A stretch of 64,000 bases of DNA from the NCBI RefSeq assembly GCF_900143285.1, contig NZ_FRDN01000011.1:1-64000 (forward strand), read 5' to 3'. This document shows, in pieces, positions 52,613 to 61,643 of the stretch; positions within the stretch are counted from its first letter, which is position 1; each line of letters opens with the position of its first letter. Made by a program: the position numbers and the translations under genes. The notes under the pieces are model-generated. The model saw only the letters and a list, made by a program, of their open reading frames with translations, had not been told where the DNA came from and ran no database searches. Source of the DNA: Desulfitobacterium chlororespirans DSM 11544 (GTDB lineage: Bacteria; Bacillota; Desulfitobacteriia; Desulfitobacteriales; Desulfitobacteriaceae).

Positions 52613-53407
52613 TTAGGCCTTGATTTGCTTTTCATAGAAGAATGAGGAGATCAGCTTAAAGCCCAGATGGTTCATGCCAAAGAGATGTTCCGTGCTTCCG
52701 GTAAAGAGAATCCCTCCTGGATTTAAGGAGTTGGCGAATTTACGATAGAGCATGTCTTTGGCCTCCTCGGTGAAGTAAATGACCACATTGCGGCAGGCCA
52801 GCAGATCGAAACCTGAATCGAAGCGGTCGGTGAGAAGGTTTTGCCGTTGGAAGGTGACAGCGCGTTTGACCTGATCCTTGATTTGATAGCCGCCATCCAC
52901 GGGAGTAAAGTATTTCTTGATAATCTCCGGGGCTGTGCTGGCGAAATCAGCTTCTTTATAAATCCCCTTTTTTGCCTGTTCCAGAACATTGACATCAATA
53001 TCCGTAGCCAGGATACTGAAACGGGCCTGGGGGAAATATTCCATCAAAGTGATGGCCATGGTATAGGGCTCCTGTCCGCTTGAACACCCCGCACTCCAGA
53101 TCTTTAAGGGAGTTTTCTTTTCAAGCAGCTTGGGAAGAATCACTTCTCTTAAAGTTTTCCATTGGTTGGTATCCCGGAAGAACTGAGTGACATTAATGGT
53201 TAAATGCTTGAAAAAGGCATCGAACAATATCTTATCCTGCTCCAATGCCTTGATGAAGTCTGGGAAGGTTTTATGATTATGTGAAGCCATAAAGCTTCGG
53301 ATACGCCGCTCCATTTGATTTTGCTTATAAAAATTAAGATCGAGCCCGCTTTTCGGATGGAAAGCTTTGATAAACCACTCATAAGTATTGGTATCTAAAT
53401 TCGCCAA
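52613..53407 (-). CDS. cheR: CheR-type chemotaxis methyltransferase
   Basis: A 264-residue SAM-dependent glutamate O-methyltransferase. An N-terminal helical domain (KQNQMERRIRSFMASH) is followed by the catalytic domain: VTQFFRDTNQW, IWSAGCSSGQEPYTMAI for SAM binding, ATDID, and LLACRNVVIYFTEEAK. It methylates chemoreceptors for adaptation. TTG 53407 is chosen because AAGAGGTG lies 5 nt upstream; ATG 53425 has no ribosome binding site. It follows yaaR on the same strand and may form an operon with it. Confidence 0.92.
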   Translation of the reverse strand: MANLDTNTYEWFIKAFHPKSGLDLNFYKQNQMERRIRSFMASHNHKTFPDFIKALEQDKILFDAFFKHLTINVTQFFRDTNQWKTLREVILPKLLEKKTPLKIWSAGCSSGQEPYTMAITLMEYFPQARFSILATDIDVNVLEQAKKGIYKEADFASTAPEIIKKYFTPVDGGYQIKDQVKRAVTFQRQNLLTDRFDSGFDLLACRNVVIYFTEEAKDMLYRKFANSLNPGGILFTGSTEHLFGMNHLGFKLISSFFYEKQIKA

Positions 53408-53489
53408 GAAAGCACCTCTTTTCATCTTTTTCGCTTTTTTATTGCTAACTTTAAGCATAAAGAAGGAATTTGGCCTGGTCAAGATGAAA

Positions 53490-53927
53490 TCATCCAAATA
53501 AGTCAATGATCAGTCCGCGAATCTCATCGATTTGGCTGAGGATCTCTAAAGGCTTGGCCTGGGTATCCAGTACTTTTTGCCCAAGCTCCTCAAGAGCTTT
53601 ATCAATATCGTTGATTCGTGAGAGCACCTTAGGCCGTCCTTGAAAATCCCAGAAGGATTCTTCAGAGACCCGACGGCTTTGCCCGAAGGTGGAGCGTAAA
53701 AAGGACTTGACCATATCTTTGAAATCGGACAAATCCCGCAGTGAGAAACTTTCAGCCAGCTGTTGGCCCTTTTTTTCCAAACGGGTCAAAAATTCCTGAA
53801 GTTCCTGCCCCTGCAGTTTCCGGGTCTGACTCATAATCTGATTGAAATCAAGCTCCCCCTTTTGGGATGAGGAATTGGTGCGGGTCAGGGACTCGGGCTG
53901 TTGAGCTCCGTTAATTCGTAGTGGCAT
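53490..53927 (-). CDS. YaaR family (DUF327) protein
   Basis: A 145-residue helical protein. The DUF327 pattern is seen in FLTRLEKKGQQLAESFSLRDLSDFKDMVKSFLR (in two parts) and SRINDIDKALEELGQKVLDTQ...LEILSQIDEIRGLIIDL. ATG 53927 follows AGGGGG. Members occur in flagellated Firmicutes and have no firm function; their location in flagellar regions suggests a link to motility. It precedes cheR and is divergent from the M28 peptidase gene. Confidence 0.82.
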   Translation of the reverse strand: MPLRINGAQQPESLTRTNSSSQKGELDFNQIMSQTRKLQGQELQEFLTRLEKKGQQLAESFSLRDLSDFKDMVKSFLRSTFGQSRRVSEESFWDFQGRPKVLSRINDIDKALEELGQKVLDTQAKPLEILSQIDEIRGLIIDLFG

Positions 53928-53966
53928 TGGTATTCCCCCTGTAAAAGACTTGAAAGGACGCTGTAC

Positions 53967-55007
53967 ATGCAAACACGACGGATTTTTTTGAAAATGCTAT
54001 TTGGTCTGGGAGCCTTCACTTTACCGTGGATCGGCTTTGACAACAAGTTAAAAGCGGCGATTGAGCCTTTAATGAAGCAACCCAAGGTCAAGCTCTACGT
54101 GGTCCCGCCGGAAGCCCAAACGATTTATGAGTATTTCCAATCGGCAAGCCTCAACAGAACAGCTATGGATGATATTCTGGCTCTGAGCTCTCCGGAAATG
54201 GAAGGGAGACGAACCGGTCAGGCGGGAGAGGGAAGAGCTTCCCAGTATCTGTCCCGGGAGCTGAGCATGCTGGGACTCAAGCCCATGGGGGATAATGATA
54301 AGAGTTATGCCCATGCCTTTACAATTCATGAAGTCAAAGAAACTTTTGTAGGTAACCGCTTAACCTTTACTGTAGGTAACCCTGACCATCTTCGGGCCCC
54401 CAGCCTGAATATTCTCGGCGGCCTTAAGGGTGACACGGAGGAGATTATCCTGGTTTCAGCCCATTATGATCATCTGGGGATCTTTGAAGGGCAGCTGTAC
54501 CCGGGGGCAAATGACAACGCTTCCGGAGTAGGCTGTGTCCTTGATGTGATTAGGCGGCTGGTTCGGGAGAATACGGTTCCCAAGAAGACTCTGGTCTTTG
54601 CCTTTTGGAGTGGGGAAGAGATGGGCTTTTTGGGCTCGAAAGCCTTTGTCAGGAATCCCAGTTTCCCCCTAGACAGAATAAAGGCCGTTATCAACGTAGA
54701 TACCATCGGTAACGGCATGATTGGCAATTTTGGCCTTTGGGCGGACGATAAGGCCGGGATAGCAGTTGAGGCTGTGCAAAAGGCTGCCGCTGAAGTGAGC
54801 GCCAGCGCTATGGTGGTTTCCGGCAATGGTCATAACAGCGACCAGCTTACCTTTGCTAAAGCGGGCATCCCGGCGGTAACCCTCCTGGCTCGGGAATGGC
54901 TGGAAAATAACCACACCACTCAGGATACGATGGGGATCGTGAAGAGAGAGCAGGTTGAGCTGGCCACGGAAATCATTTACCGGGCGGTCAAGAACCTCGC
55001 TTTTTAG
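53967..55007 (+). CDS. M28-family metallo-aminopeptidase, exported
   Basis: A 346-residue peptidase. The N-terminus MQTRRIFLKMLFGLGAFTLPW has a Tat-like RRxFLK motif and a hydrophobic stretch, so export as folded zinc enzyme is likely. The M28 zinc ligands and catalytic residues are SAHYDHL, YPGANDNASGVG, WSGEEMGFLGS, VINVDTIG and a late HTTQDT. It should remove N-terminal residues from peptides at the cell surface. Its ribosome binding site (GAAAGGA) lies in the divergent yaaR promoter region. Confidence 0.85.
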   Translation: MQTRRIFLKMLFGLGAFTLPWIGFDNKLKAAIEPLMKQPKVKLYVVPPEAQTIYEYFQSASLNRTAMDDILALSSPEMEGRRTGQAGEGRASQYLSRELSMLGLKPMGDNDKSYAHAFTIHEVKETFVGNRLTFTVGNPDHLRAPSLNILGGLKGDTEEIILVSAHYDHLGIFEGQLYPGANDNASGVGCVLDVIRRLVRENTVPKKTLVFAFWSGEEMGFLGSKAFVRNPSFPLDRIKAVINVDTIGNGMIGNFGLWADDKAGIAVEAVQKAAAEVSASAMVVSGNGHNSDQLTFAKAGIPAVTLLAREWLENNHTTQDTMGIVKREQVELATEIIYRAVKNLAF

Positions 55008-55059
55008 GTGTATTTTAATAAGGAAAAGGAATTTTAGATGTAGTAAACCATTCGCTAAG

Positions 55060-55887
55060 TTAACGGAGTGCGGAAGTTCCTGAAGTCGGATCGGCTTCCA
55101 GGGACTGTCCGGGCTCCGTTAAGTCATATTTGGAGCGGAGGATAACCAGGTCAACCCGGCGGTTTCTTGCTCGTCCGGCCTCAGTGTCGTTGGAAGTAAG
55201 GGGACGGTATTCTCCATAACCGGTAGCGGAGAGCTGTTCAGCGGGGATGATCTCCTGCATGATGTGTACCACATTGGTGGCCCGCAGGACGGAAAGCTCC
55301 CAGTTGCTGGGGAACCGGTTGGTGTTAATGGGGAGATTATCCGTATGCCCTTCCACTTTAATGTAGTTCGGCGCTGAAGCAAGAACATTGTTGATTTTAT
55401 CGAGGATTTCCCGGGCCTTGGGGGTGATGACTGCAGCTCCGCTCTCGAAGAGGAGGGTATCCTGAATGCTGATGACCAGTCCCCGTTCTTCAATAGAGGA
55501 GACCAGCTTGGTTTCGATGCCATTATCTGCAGCAAATTTATCCAGCTTTTGCTTGATGGTTTCAATCGTCATATTCTCCATATCGGCACCGGTGCCGTCA
55601 CCATTTCCTTCGCCATCCTCAGGCTCTTTTCCTTCTTGCGGTTTATTAGTGGGATAAGTTTCAATTAAGCTCGGTCCCGAAGGTGAGGCGCCGATTTCCA
55701 CCCGGGTGCCTCCCCCTAAAGCGACGCTGAGGGACTCCGCTATGGATTGAAATTTCTCCGCATCCACCTTGCTCATGGAGTACATCACGACAAAGAAAAT
55801 CATGAGCAGGGTGATCAGGTCCGAATAGGTCAGAAGCCAACGCTCGGAATTGTCTTTTTCTGGTTCTTCAATTCGTTTTCTAGCCAT
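55060..55887 (-). CDS. motB: Flagellar stator protein MotB
   Basis: A 275-residue stator subunit. One membrane helix (YSDLITLLMIFFVVMYSMS) carries the proton- or sodium-binding Asp23, and a C-terminal OmpA/MotB peptidoglycan-binding domain follows with VEGHTDNLP, NWELSVLRATNV and TGYGEYRPL. A disordered Gly/Glu-rich linker (KEPEDGEGNGDGTGADM) lies between. It forms the MotA/MotB stator with the upstream gene. Confidence 0.93.
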   Translation of the reverse strand: MARKRIEEPEKDNSERWLLTYSDLITLLMIFFVVMYSMSKVDAEKFQSIAESLSVALGGGTRVEIGASPSGPSLIETYPTNKPQEGKEPEDGEGNGDGTGADMENMTIETIKQKLDKFAADNGIETKLVSSIEERGLVISIQDTLLFESGAAVITPKAREILDKINNVLASAPNYIKVEGHTDNLPINTNRFPSNWELSVLRATNVVHIMQEIIPAEQLSATGYGEYRPLTSNDTEAGRARNRRVDLVILRSKYDLTEPGQSLEADPTSGTSALR

Positions 55888-55941
55888 GTGTTCACCTTAA
55901 TTCTATACTATGTTTATTTGGTGGAAAGAGTATCGTTCACT

Positions 55942-56715
55942 TTATTCGTTCCGTGAGTTTGCCGGTTCCATGATATTGCCAAGATGAGTTTTTAATTTTT
56001 CTTTGAGGATGGAGGGGTTTTCCCCGGCTTGAATGGATAGAATCCCATCCATAATCATTTCCATGGAGGCGACTTCAATTTTATCTTTTTGCTTAAGTTT
56101 CGTGGCGATGGGCAGATAGAGAAGATTAGCAAAAGCCACACCATACAAGGTAGCCAAAAAGGCTCCGGCGATGGATTTAGAAAGGGAGTCCGGGTCCGTG
56201 AGATTGCCCAAGACGTGGACCAGTCCCATGACCGTACCGATAATCCCTAAGGTGGGGCTATAACCCCCTGCGGCTTCGAAGACGGAAATGCCGACTTTGT
56301 GGCGTTTCTCCATCACGGCAATATTGGATTCAAGGATCTCCCGGGTGATATCCGGATCCGTACCGTCAATGACCAGCTGCATTCCCTGACGTGTAAAACG
56401 ATCTTCCACTTCTTCCAGCTCTTGTTCAAGACTGAGCAGACCTTCCCGGCGAGCTTTCTCCGCAAAGCGAATGAGGGTCTCGTATGCTTCCAGTGTACCA
56501 TAACTTTTATCAGTAAAAGCAATCTTCAGCCAGGTGGATAATTTTTTCATCTCCTTTAAAGGAAAGCTGGCAAAGACTGCTCCGAAGGTGCCGCCAAAAA
56601 CAATAATGGCGGGGGGAAGCAGAAACAAAGAGCTCACATGCCCCCCTTCGAGGATAAACCCGACAATCAATGCTCCAAAACCGATAAGAATTCCTAATAA
56701 TGTTGAAATATCCAT
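55942..56715 (-). CDS. motA: Flagellar stator protein MotA
   Basis: A 257-residue membrane protein with four helices. The opening ILIGFGALIVGFILEGGHV, the cytosolic loop with ARREGLLSLEQELEEVEDRF and the later YSPTLGIIGTVMGLVHVL and GVAFANLLYLPIATKLKQK are typical. It forms the ion channel with MotB and contacts FliG. It is the first gene of the motAB operon, 54 bp ahead of motB. Confidence 0.93.
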   Translation of the reverse strand: MDISTLLGILIGFGALIVGFILEGGHVSSLFLLPPAIIVFGGTFGAVFASFPLKEMKKLSTWLKIAFTDKSYGTLEAYETLIRFAEKARREGLLSLEQELEEVEDRFTRQGMQLVIDGTDPDITREILESNIAVMEKRHKVGISVFEAAGGYSPTLGIIGTVMGLVHVLGNLTDPDSLSKSIAGAFLATLYGVAFANLLYLPIATKLKQKDKIEVASMEMIMDGILSIQAGENPSILKEKLKTHLGNIMEPANSRNE

Positions 56716-56946
56716 TATGCTTGGCCGGTAAACCGGCTACCCCCTTTATTAAGATTTTTTGTTAGAAATGTCGCTTATTGAGGAAAAAAGACATCATAAA
56801 GAATATCGGCAGAAAAGGCATAAAACTTTATAGGTCTAAAGGCCCATAATGAAACTTGTGCGGGAAGGGAGCAGCCCCGACTTAGTGATTGAATGGGTGT
56901 TGGCGAAATGGTATTATTAGTAATAATAGTATAAGGGGGATTATTG

Positions 56947-57570
56947 ATGAGCCAAGAGGTTAAAGAAAGTTCACCAAAGGATAACTATGGGCTGAGGAGT
57001 TACTCCTATGCTGATTACCTTACTTGGCCGGAGGACACCCCTGTAGAATTGATTGAGGGAATACCTTATACCATGACCACGCCAATGAGAATTCATCAGG
57101 AAGTTGTGGGGGAAGTCCTCCGTCAAATTGCCAATTACTTGGTAGACAAGCCCTGCAAGGTCTATGTAGCCCCCTTTGATGTAAGGCTGGCAGATGTCAA
57201 AGCCAAAGCCGATGCTATAACGAATGTGGTGCAACCGGATATAGCCATCATATGTGACAAGGAAAAGCTGGACGATAAGGGATGTCTGGGCAGCCCCGAC
57301 TTGATCGCGGAAGTAGTCTCTCCCTCCAGCGCCGCCAAGGATTATATAGAAAAGCTCAATCTCTATGAAAAATACTCCGTCCGGGAATACTGGATCATTC
57401 ATCCTATGGATAAGATAGCTATGGTTTATCAGCTGGAGCAAACAGGAAAGTTTTCCAGATCTACGATTTATTCTTTTGAGGAAACCATTCCTGTGGGGAT
57501 TTTCGAAGATCTGACGATTTCTTTGGCCAAGATAAGCCAGGAGCTGTCAGCAGAGCAATATATCCCTTAA
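56947..57570 (+). CDS. Uma2-family (DUF820) putative endonuclease-fold protein
   Basis: A 207-residue protein with a PD-(D/E)xK nuclease-like core: ELIEGIPYTM near the start, VQPDIAIICDK and DLIAEVVSPSSAAKDYIEKLNLYEKYSVREYW (in two parts), where the Asp and Glu-x-Val pattern could bind metal. Such genes spread as many copies in bacteria and are often near mobile elements; the biological role is unclear. ATG 56947 is preferred over TTG 56944. It is a single unit with its own terminator. Confidence 0.82.
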   Translation: MSQEVKESSPKDNYGLRSYSYADYLTWPEDTPVELIEGIPYTMTTPMRIHQEVVGEVLRQIANYLVDKPCKVYVAPFDVRLADVKAKADAITNVVQPDIAIICDKEKLDDKGCLGSPDLIAEVVSPSSAAKDYIEKLNLYEKYSVREYWIIHPMDKIAMVYQLEQTGKFSRSTIYSFEETIPVGIFEDLTISLAKISQELSAEQYIP

Positions 57571-57571
57571 T

Positions 57572-57618
57572 GAAAGACGCTCTAGTCTCACTTTTATAGT
57601 GAGATTAGGGCGTTTCTT
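57572..57618 (+). terminator. Intrinsic terminator after the Uma2 gene
   Basis: AAAGACGCTCTAGTCTCAC pairs with GTGAGATTAGGGCGTTT (a few wobbles), followed by CTTGG. Confidence 0.8.
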
Positions 57619-57776
57619 GGGGTGAAACTAAATCCGAAACTGGTTTCGAATCTGGTACATCCTTAACTTGCATTTCACGATGCTGTGCTATAGGATATGC
57701 TCCTCACCGGCTAAGTGTGACGGATAGTTGCCCTGATTCGGATTTGCAACCGGTCTTAATCCGGCAAAGGGATAAT

Positions 57777-57818
57777 ATTTGCCCCAAATTACCAACCGGT
57801 TGATAATTTGGGGCAAAT
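57777..57818. repeat. Long inverted repeat in the gap before flgM
   Basis: ATTTGCCCCAAATTA and TAATTTGGGGCAAAT form a 15-bp perfect stem around CCAACCGGTTGA, itself palindromic. No T-run follows. Its role is unknown (protein site, terminator or insertion relic). The rest of 57619-57960 has no gene I can support. Confidence 0.55.
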
Positions 57819-57963
57819 TCGATATGGTCAGGTGTCACCTGATAAATGGAATACAAAATTATTTCGACAAAGAGATGGTTATGATATCTGGAGAGAAACA
57901 GAGAAATCCTAACATCTGATGACTTAATCATGCTAAATAACCCCTCATCTTCTTAAAGAGAAT

Positions 57964-57971
57964 GCCGATAA
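57964..57971 (+). promoter_or_regulatory. Possible sigma-D -10 box of the flgM operon
   Basis: GCCGATAA fits the flagellar sigma-28 -10 element, and the downstream AAAGATAAGATAGTG resembles the stretch behind the flaG promoter. The -35 element at the proper distance (TCAT) is poor, so confidence is limited. Confidence 0.45.
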
Positions 57972-58007
57972 TAAAGATAAGATAGTGTGTACGGGAGTGG
58001 ATTCAAT

Positions 58008-58283
58008 ATGAAAATAGATGGAACATCAATGTCCTCGATCGGCAGCATCCAGGCAACCAACCGAGTGGCATCCATCACCCCAAAAGCTGCAATACCCGGT
58101 CAGGAACAGGATGGGATTAAAGTCTCCGGCAGGGGACAGATCTATCAAAGCCTCTTGCAGAAAGTCAGAGAGATTCCTGAAGTTCGTGAAGAACGGATTC
58201 GTGAAATTACAGAGCAGATCAATAAAGGTGAGTTCAAGATTGATGCCCAAGTCATTGCTGGTAAGCTGCTCGATCAGGAATGA
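58008..58283 (+). CDS. flgM: Anti-sigma-28 factor FlgM
   Basis: A 91-residue protein with the FlgM pattern: a disordered N-terminus, DGIKVSGRGQIYQSLLQKV, then RIREITEQINKGEFKIDAQVIAGKLL (seen in two parts), which binds sigma-D and keeps it inactive until the hook is complete. ATG 58008 follows GGGAGTGG. It begins the late flagellar operon; the flgN gene is coupled to it (27 bp). Confidence 0.92.
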   Translation: MKIDGTSMSSIGSIQATNRVASITPKAAIPGQEQDGIKVSGRGQIYQSLLQKVREIPEVREERIREITEQINKGEFKIDAQVIAGKLLDQE

Positions 58284-58309
58284 GCGAACGATCAGAAGGA
58301 GGTTCTACG

Positions 58310-58789
58310 GTGCCTGAGATTAAGCAATTAAATGAAAATTTACAGCAACAAGCGGCTCTCTACCAAGAACTCAAACAATATGCCCAAATGAAGCAAGAGG
58401 CACTGCTCAGAAACGATCTTCAAGAAATTGAAGCCACGACTATCCGGGAAGAGCAGCTTCTTCTCGAAGCCACCCGTTTGGAAAAGGAGCGGCTTCTCTG
58501 GACTGAGCGGGCAGCCCGGTACCTGGGGAAAGCACCTGAAACCATTACCTTAAAAGAATTAGCTGAGCGTTTTCCGGAGTTAACCGATGTGAGAGCTGAA
58601 CTGGAAAACGTAGTGATGAATTTAAAAGAAGTCAATGAACTCAATAACCAGCTTCTTAAGCAGGCCATGAAAGTGACGAACTTAACCGTTAGTATTATGA
58701 CCGCACAACCCAACGGCAGCACCTATAACCGCCCTGGGGAAAAAGAAAGTGAATCCAAAACGGTTCGTTTTCTCGATCGAAGTATTTAG
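58310..58789 (+). CDS. flgN: Flagellar export chaperone FlgN
   Basis: A 159-residue helical coiled-coil protein (LQQQAALYQELKQYAQMKQEALL, then EIEATTIREEQLLLEATRLEKERLLW, each in part). FlgN chaperones FlgK and FlgL before export, and both genes follow. GTG 58310 is chosen for AGGAGG seven bases upstream; ATG 58280, which overlaps flgM, has no such site. Confidence 0.85.
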   Translation: MPEIKQLNENLQQQAALYQELKQYAQMKQEALLRNDLQEIEATTIREEQLLLEATRLEKERLLWTERAARYLGKAPETITLKELAERFPELTDVRAELENVVMNLKEVNELNNQLLKQAMKVTNLTVSIMTAQPNGSTYNRPGEKESESKTVRFLDRSI

Positions 58790-58801
58790 AGGAGGATTCG
58801 T

Positions 58802-60553
58802 ATGCGCTCCACATTTTCCGGCTTAGAGTTAGCCAGACGGGCCTTGGAATCCCAGCAGATTGCTTTGGATACCACAGGGCATAATATTGCCAACGCCAAC
58901 ACCATAGGTTATACACGCCAAGTGGTTAATTTGCAGGCGACATTACCCGATAGCATCCCCGGCATGGGGCATTACTTAAGCATCGGTACAGGGGTCACCG
59001 TTCAGAGCATCGACCGGGCCCGGGATATTTTTATCGATCGGCAATTCCGCTGGGAGAATTCCAAACATGACTACTGGGCAACCCGTGAAAATACCCTGGC
59101 GCAGATCGAAGGGCTCCTCAATGAACCTTCGGATAACAGCTTGAGTAATGATTTGACCCAATTTTGGAGTGCCTGGAGTGTACTGGCCAATAATCCGGAA
59201 AATTTAGGCGCCCGTTCCGTCATTTTGGAGAGAGCGGCCACTCTCGCCGATACTCTCCATCATATCGATCAGCAGATTACTGAGGCACAAAAGAGCCTCG
59301 ACTCCAGCGTGCGGGTTCAGATCGACCAGATTAATAGCTATGCCAACCAGATCCAGGAGCTGAATTTTCAGATTAAGAAGGTGCAAATCACCGGAGACAA
59401 TCCCAATGACCTGTTGGATAAACGGGATGCCCTGATCGATGACCTTTCCAAGCTGGTCAATGTCCGGGTCGTGGAAAGCCGGGATCCTAACTTTACAGAT
59501 CGGGAAGTCAATATCTTTAAATTGTACATCGGCAATGAAAAAGCCACCAACCAGATCCTGGTCGATGATACCAAGGCTTATCAGCTGGCGACACCCGAGA
59601 CAACCGACGCAGACGGGTTACCCTTTGCCGAAGTGAAATGGGCTGCGGGGCATCCTCAAGCCGGTGCTTCCGTGGACTTGGGTGAAGGTCAAGGAGAGCT
59701 TCAGTCCAGCATCCTGATGCGGGGTTCCGGATTCGAGTATTCTGCAGGTGATACCAAAGCCACTGCTCATCTGGCCTATCTGCGGGATCAGTTTAATCAA
59801 TTGGCCAGAGGTATCGCCGAAGCGTTGAATGCCATTCATAGGACAGGGATAGATAAGGAAGGCAATTTGGGGGAAGATTTCTTTACCTCTGCCGATGGAA
59901 ACCCGATTAGCGCCGGTAATATTAAAGTGAATCAAGATCTCATCGATGACCCATGGAAAATTGCTACCGGAAAAGATAACTTCGGCGATGGAGAAATCGC
60001 CAAAGCTCTTAGTTCTCTTGCTACAGGATGGACAGGGCTTACGGATCTATACCTGAAGAACCCTGCAGGAAATACTGTTCTTATCGATCCGGCCACTGGA
60101 GCGATAACCACGGATACGGCCGCTGGACGGCCTATGGCTTGGGCAACGAGTGCGGATACTCCATTGGAGTACCCTGTAGGACACCCTTTAGAAGGAGACC
60201 CCATTCTTATCGATCCGGCCACTGGGACCATAACCACGGATACGGCCGTCGGGAGACCTGTTGTCCTGGCTCAGACTCCGCCTTTATCGGCATCTTCCAT
60301 CGGTGATTATTATGGGGCAGCTCTCGCCGAACTGGGGGTCGATGCCCAGCAAGCCACCCGGATGAAGGAAAGTCAGGCCGTCCTTGTCACCCATATGTAT
60401 AATCAGCGGCAATCCGTGGTCGGAGTAAACATGGATGAAGAAATTACGAACCTGATCAAATTCCAGAAGAGTTATACTGCGGCAGCGCGGATCGTGACCA
60501 TGCTGGACAGTATGCTGGATACTATCGTCAATGGCATGGGTGTTACCCGTTAG
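58802..60553 (+). CDS. flgK: Flagellar hook-associated protein 1, FlgK
   Basis: A 583-residue hook-filament junction protein. The N-terminal STFSGLELARRALESQQIAL and NIANANTIGYTRQVVNLQ motif and the C-terminal VVGVNMDEEITNLIKFQKSY with MLDSMLDTIVNGMG are family signatures; these helices form the rod-like D0 domain. A 42-residue near-repeat (ILIDPATGAITTDTAAGRP and ILIDPATGTITTDTAVGRP) lies in the variable surface domain near residues 426-486. It is secreted by the flagellar type III system. Confidence 0.94.
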   Translation: MRSTFSGLELARRALESQQIALDTTGHNIANANTIGYTRQVVNLQATLPDSIPGMGHYLSIGTGVTVQSIDRARDIFIDRQFRWENSKHDYWATRENTLAQIEGLLNEPSDNSLSNDLTQFWSAWSVLANNPENLGARSVILERAATLADTLHHIDQQITEAQKSLDSSVRVQIDQINSYANQIQELNFQIKKVQITGDNPNDLLDKRDALIDDLSKLVNVRVVESRDPNFTDREVNIFKLYIGNEKATNQILVDDTKAYQLATPETTDADGLPFAEVKWAAGHPQAGASVDLGEGQGELQSSILMRGSGFEYSAGDTKATAHLAYLRDQFNQLARGIAEALNAIHRTGIDKEGNLGEDFFTSADGNPISAGNIKVNQDLIDDPWKIATGKDNFGDGEIAKALSSLATGWTGLTDLYLKNPAGNTVLIDPATGAITTDTAAGRPMAWATSADTPLEYPVGHPLEGDPILIDPATGTITTDTAVGRPVVLAQTPPLSASSIGDYYGAALAELGVDAQQATRMKESQAVLVTHMYNQRQSVVGVNMDEEITNLIKFQKSYTAAARIVTMLDSMLDTIVNGMGVTR

Positions 60554-60578
60554 AACAATGGAAGGATGGTGAACCGCT

Positions 60579-61562
60579 TTGCGAATTTCCAATAATATGC
60601 TTTCCCGCAATCTACTTCTTAATCTCTGGGCGGCTCAAGGCCGCATGGATAAACTGCAGAATCAAATGTCCACTGGACAAAAAATTAACCGTCCCTCTGA
60701 CGATCCCGTGGGGGCGGAGAATTCTCTGCGTTTTAAAAGCAACATATCCTACCTGAACCAACTGAAGGCCAATGCCAAGGAGGGCATAGCTTACATGGAT
60801 ACTACAGATGACACCATGGCTGAGATGACGGAGATGATCCAGCGGGCCAAGGAATTGGCTTTGCGGGCCTCCAATACGGGTACCGTGAGCGATGAGGATC
60901 GTAAAAAGATCGCCATTGAAATCGATCAAATCCGGGAGCATGTCATTGAGTTAGCCAATACCAAAGTAGGTACCAAATATATTTTTGGCGGGACAGCCAA
61001 TGTAGAACCCTTTCCCAAAGGAGCTACCGGCTGGCAAGGTTCCGATGATACGAAGAAATTCCAGGTGGGCGGCGATTTAAGTATCGAAGTCTCAGTCAAC
61101 GGGCATGATTTGTTTGGAGCAGGCTGGGAATATGTCGAAAAGACCCCTTCCACCGATCCTCCCACCTACGAGTACCAGGAGACCGGTGCTTCAGGGATTG
61201 CCATGTTTGATACCCTGGCTCAATTGAGCAAAGCCCTGAACGAGTCGAACATCAATGGAGTGGATGATGGCACGGGGACAGAGGAAGACGGCGTGCAGGT
61301 CTTGCTCAGCAAGCTGGAGCTGCAAGCGGATCACATCTCCGATGTGCGCGCTCAACTGGGTGCACGGCAAAATCGCATGGATTCAGTCTATACTCAGCTC
61401 GATTCCACCGCTGCCAATCTTGGTGATTCACTTGCTACGGTTCTTTACGCTGATATCGCGGAGACTCTGGTGAACTTTAAGACTCAGGAAAGCATTTATG
61501 AGGCTGCCCTTGCCGTGGGAACGAAGATCATTCAGCCTTCCTTGGCAGATTTTATGAGATAA
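60579..61562 (+). CDS. flgL: Flagellar hook-associated protein 3, FlgL
   Basis: A 327-residue protein of the flagellin-like FlgL family: RISNNMLSRNLLLNL, NQMSTGQKINRPSDDPVGA and NTKVGTKYIFGGTANVEPF at the N-terminal part, and TVLYADIAETLVNFKTQESIYEAAL at the C-terminus (in two parts). It joins FlgK to the filament. The start is TTG 60579 behind GGATGGTG. It follows flgK at 25 bp. Confidence 0.93.
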   Translation: MRISNNMLSRNLLLNLWAAQGRMDKLQNQMSTGQKINRPSDDPVGAENSLRFKSNISYLNQLKANAKEGIAYMDTTDDTMAEMTEMIQRAKELALRASNTGTVSDEDRKKIAIEIDQIREHVIELANTKVGTKYIFGGTANVEPFPKGATGWQGSDDTKKFQVGGDLSIEVSVNGHDLFGAGWEYVEKTPSTDPPTYEYQETGASGIAMFDTLAQLSKALNESNINGVDDGTGTEEDGVQVLLSKLELQADHISDVRAQLGARQNRMDSVYTQLDSTAANLGDSLATVLYADIAETLVNFKTQESIYEAALAVGTKIIQPSLADFMR

Positions 61563-61643
61563 ATGGGAACTTAGGTAAATGGCGTTAAAATGAATAAAGG
61601 ATAGAGCTGATAAAACATTGATCGCCAAAGGGGGGTGTCGTGT

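Noticed and set aside
52406-52645. 79-codon plus-strand frame next to cheR
   Set aside because: It has no ribosome binding site, runs through the cheR terminator and overlaps the 3' end of cheR, so it is probably spurious.
60078-60262. Repeat unit considered as a CRISPR or mobile element
   Set aside because: There are only two copies, in frame and within a coding region, without spacer pattern.
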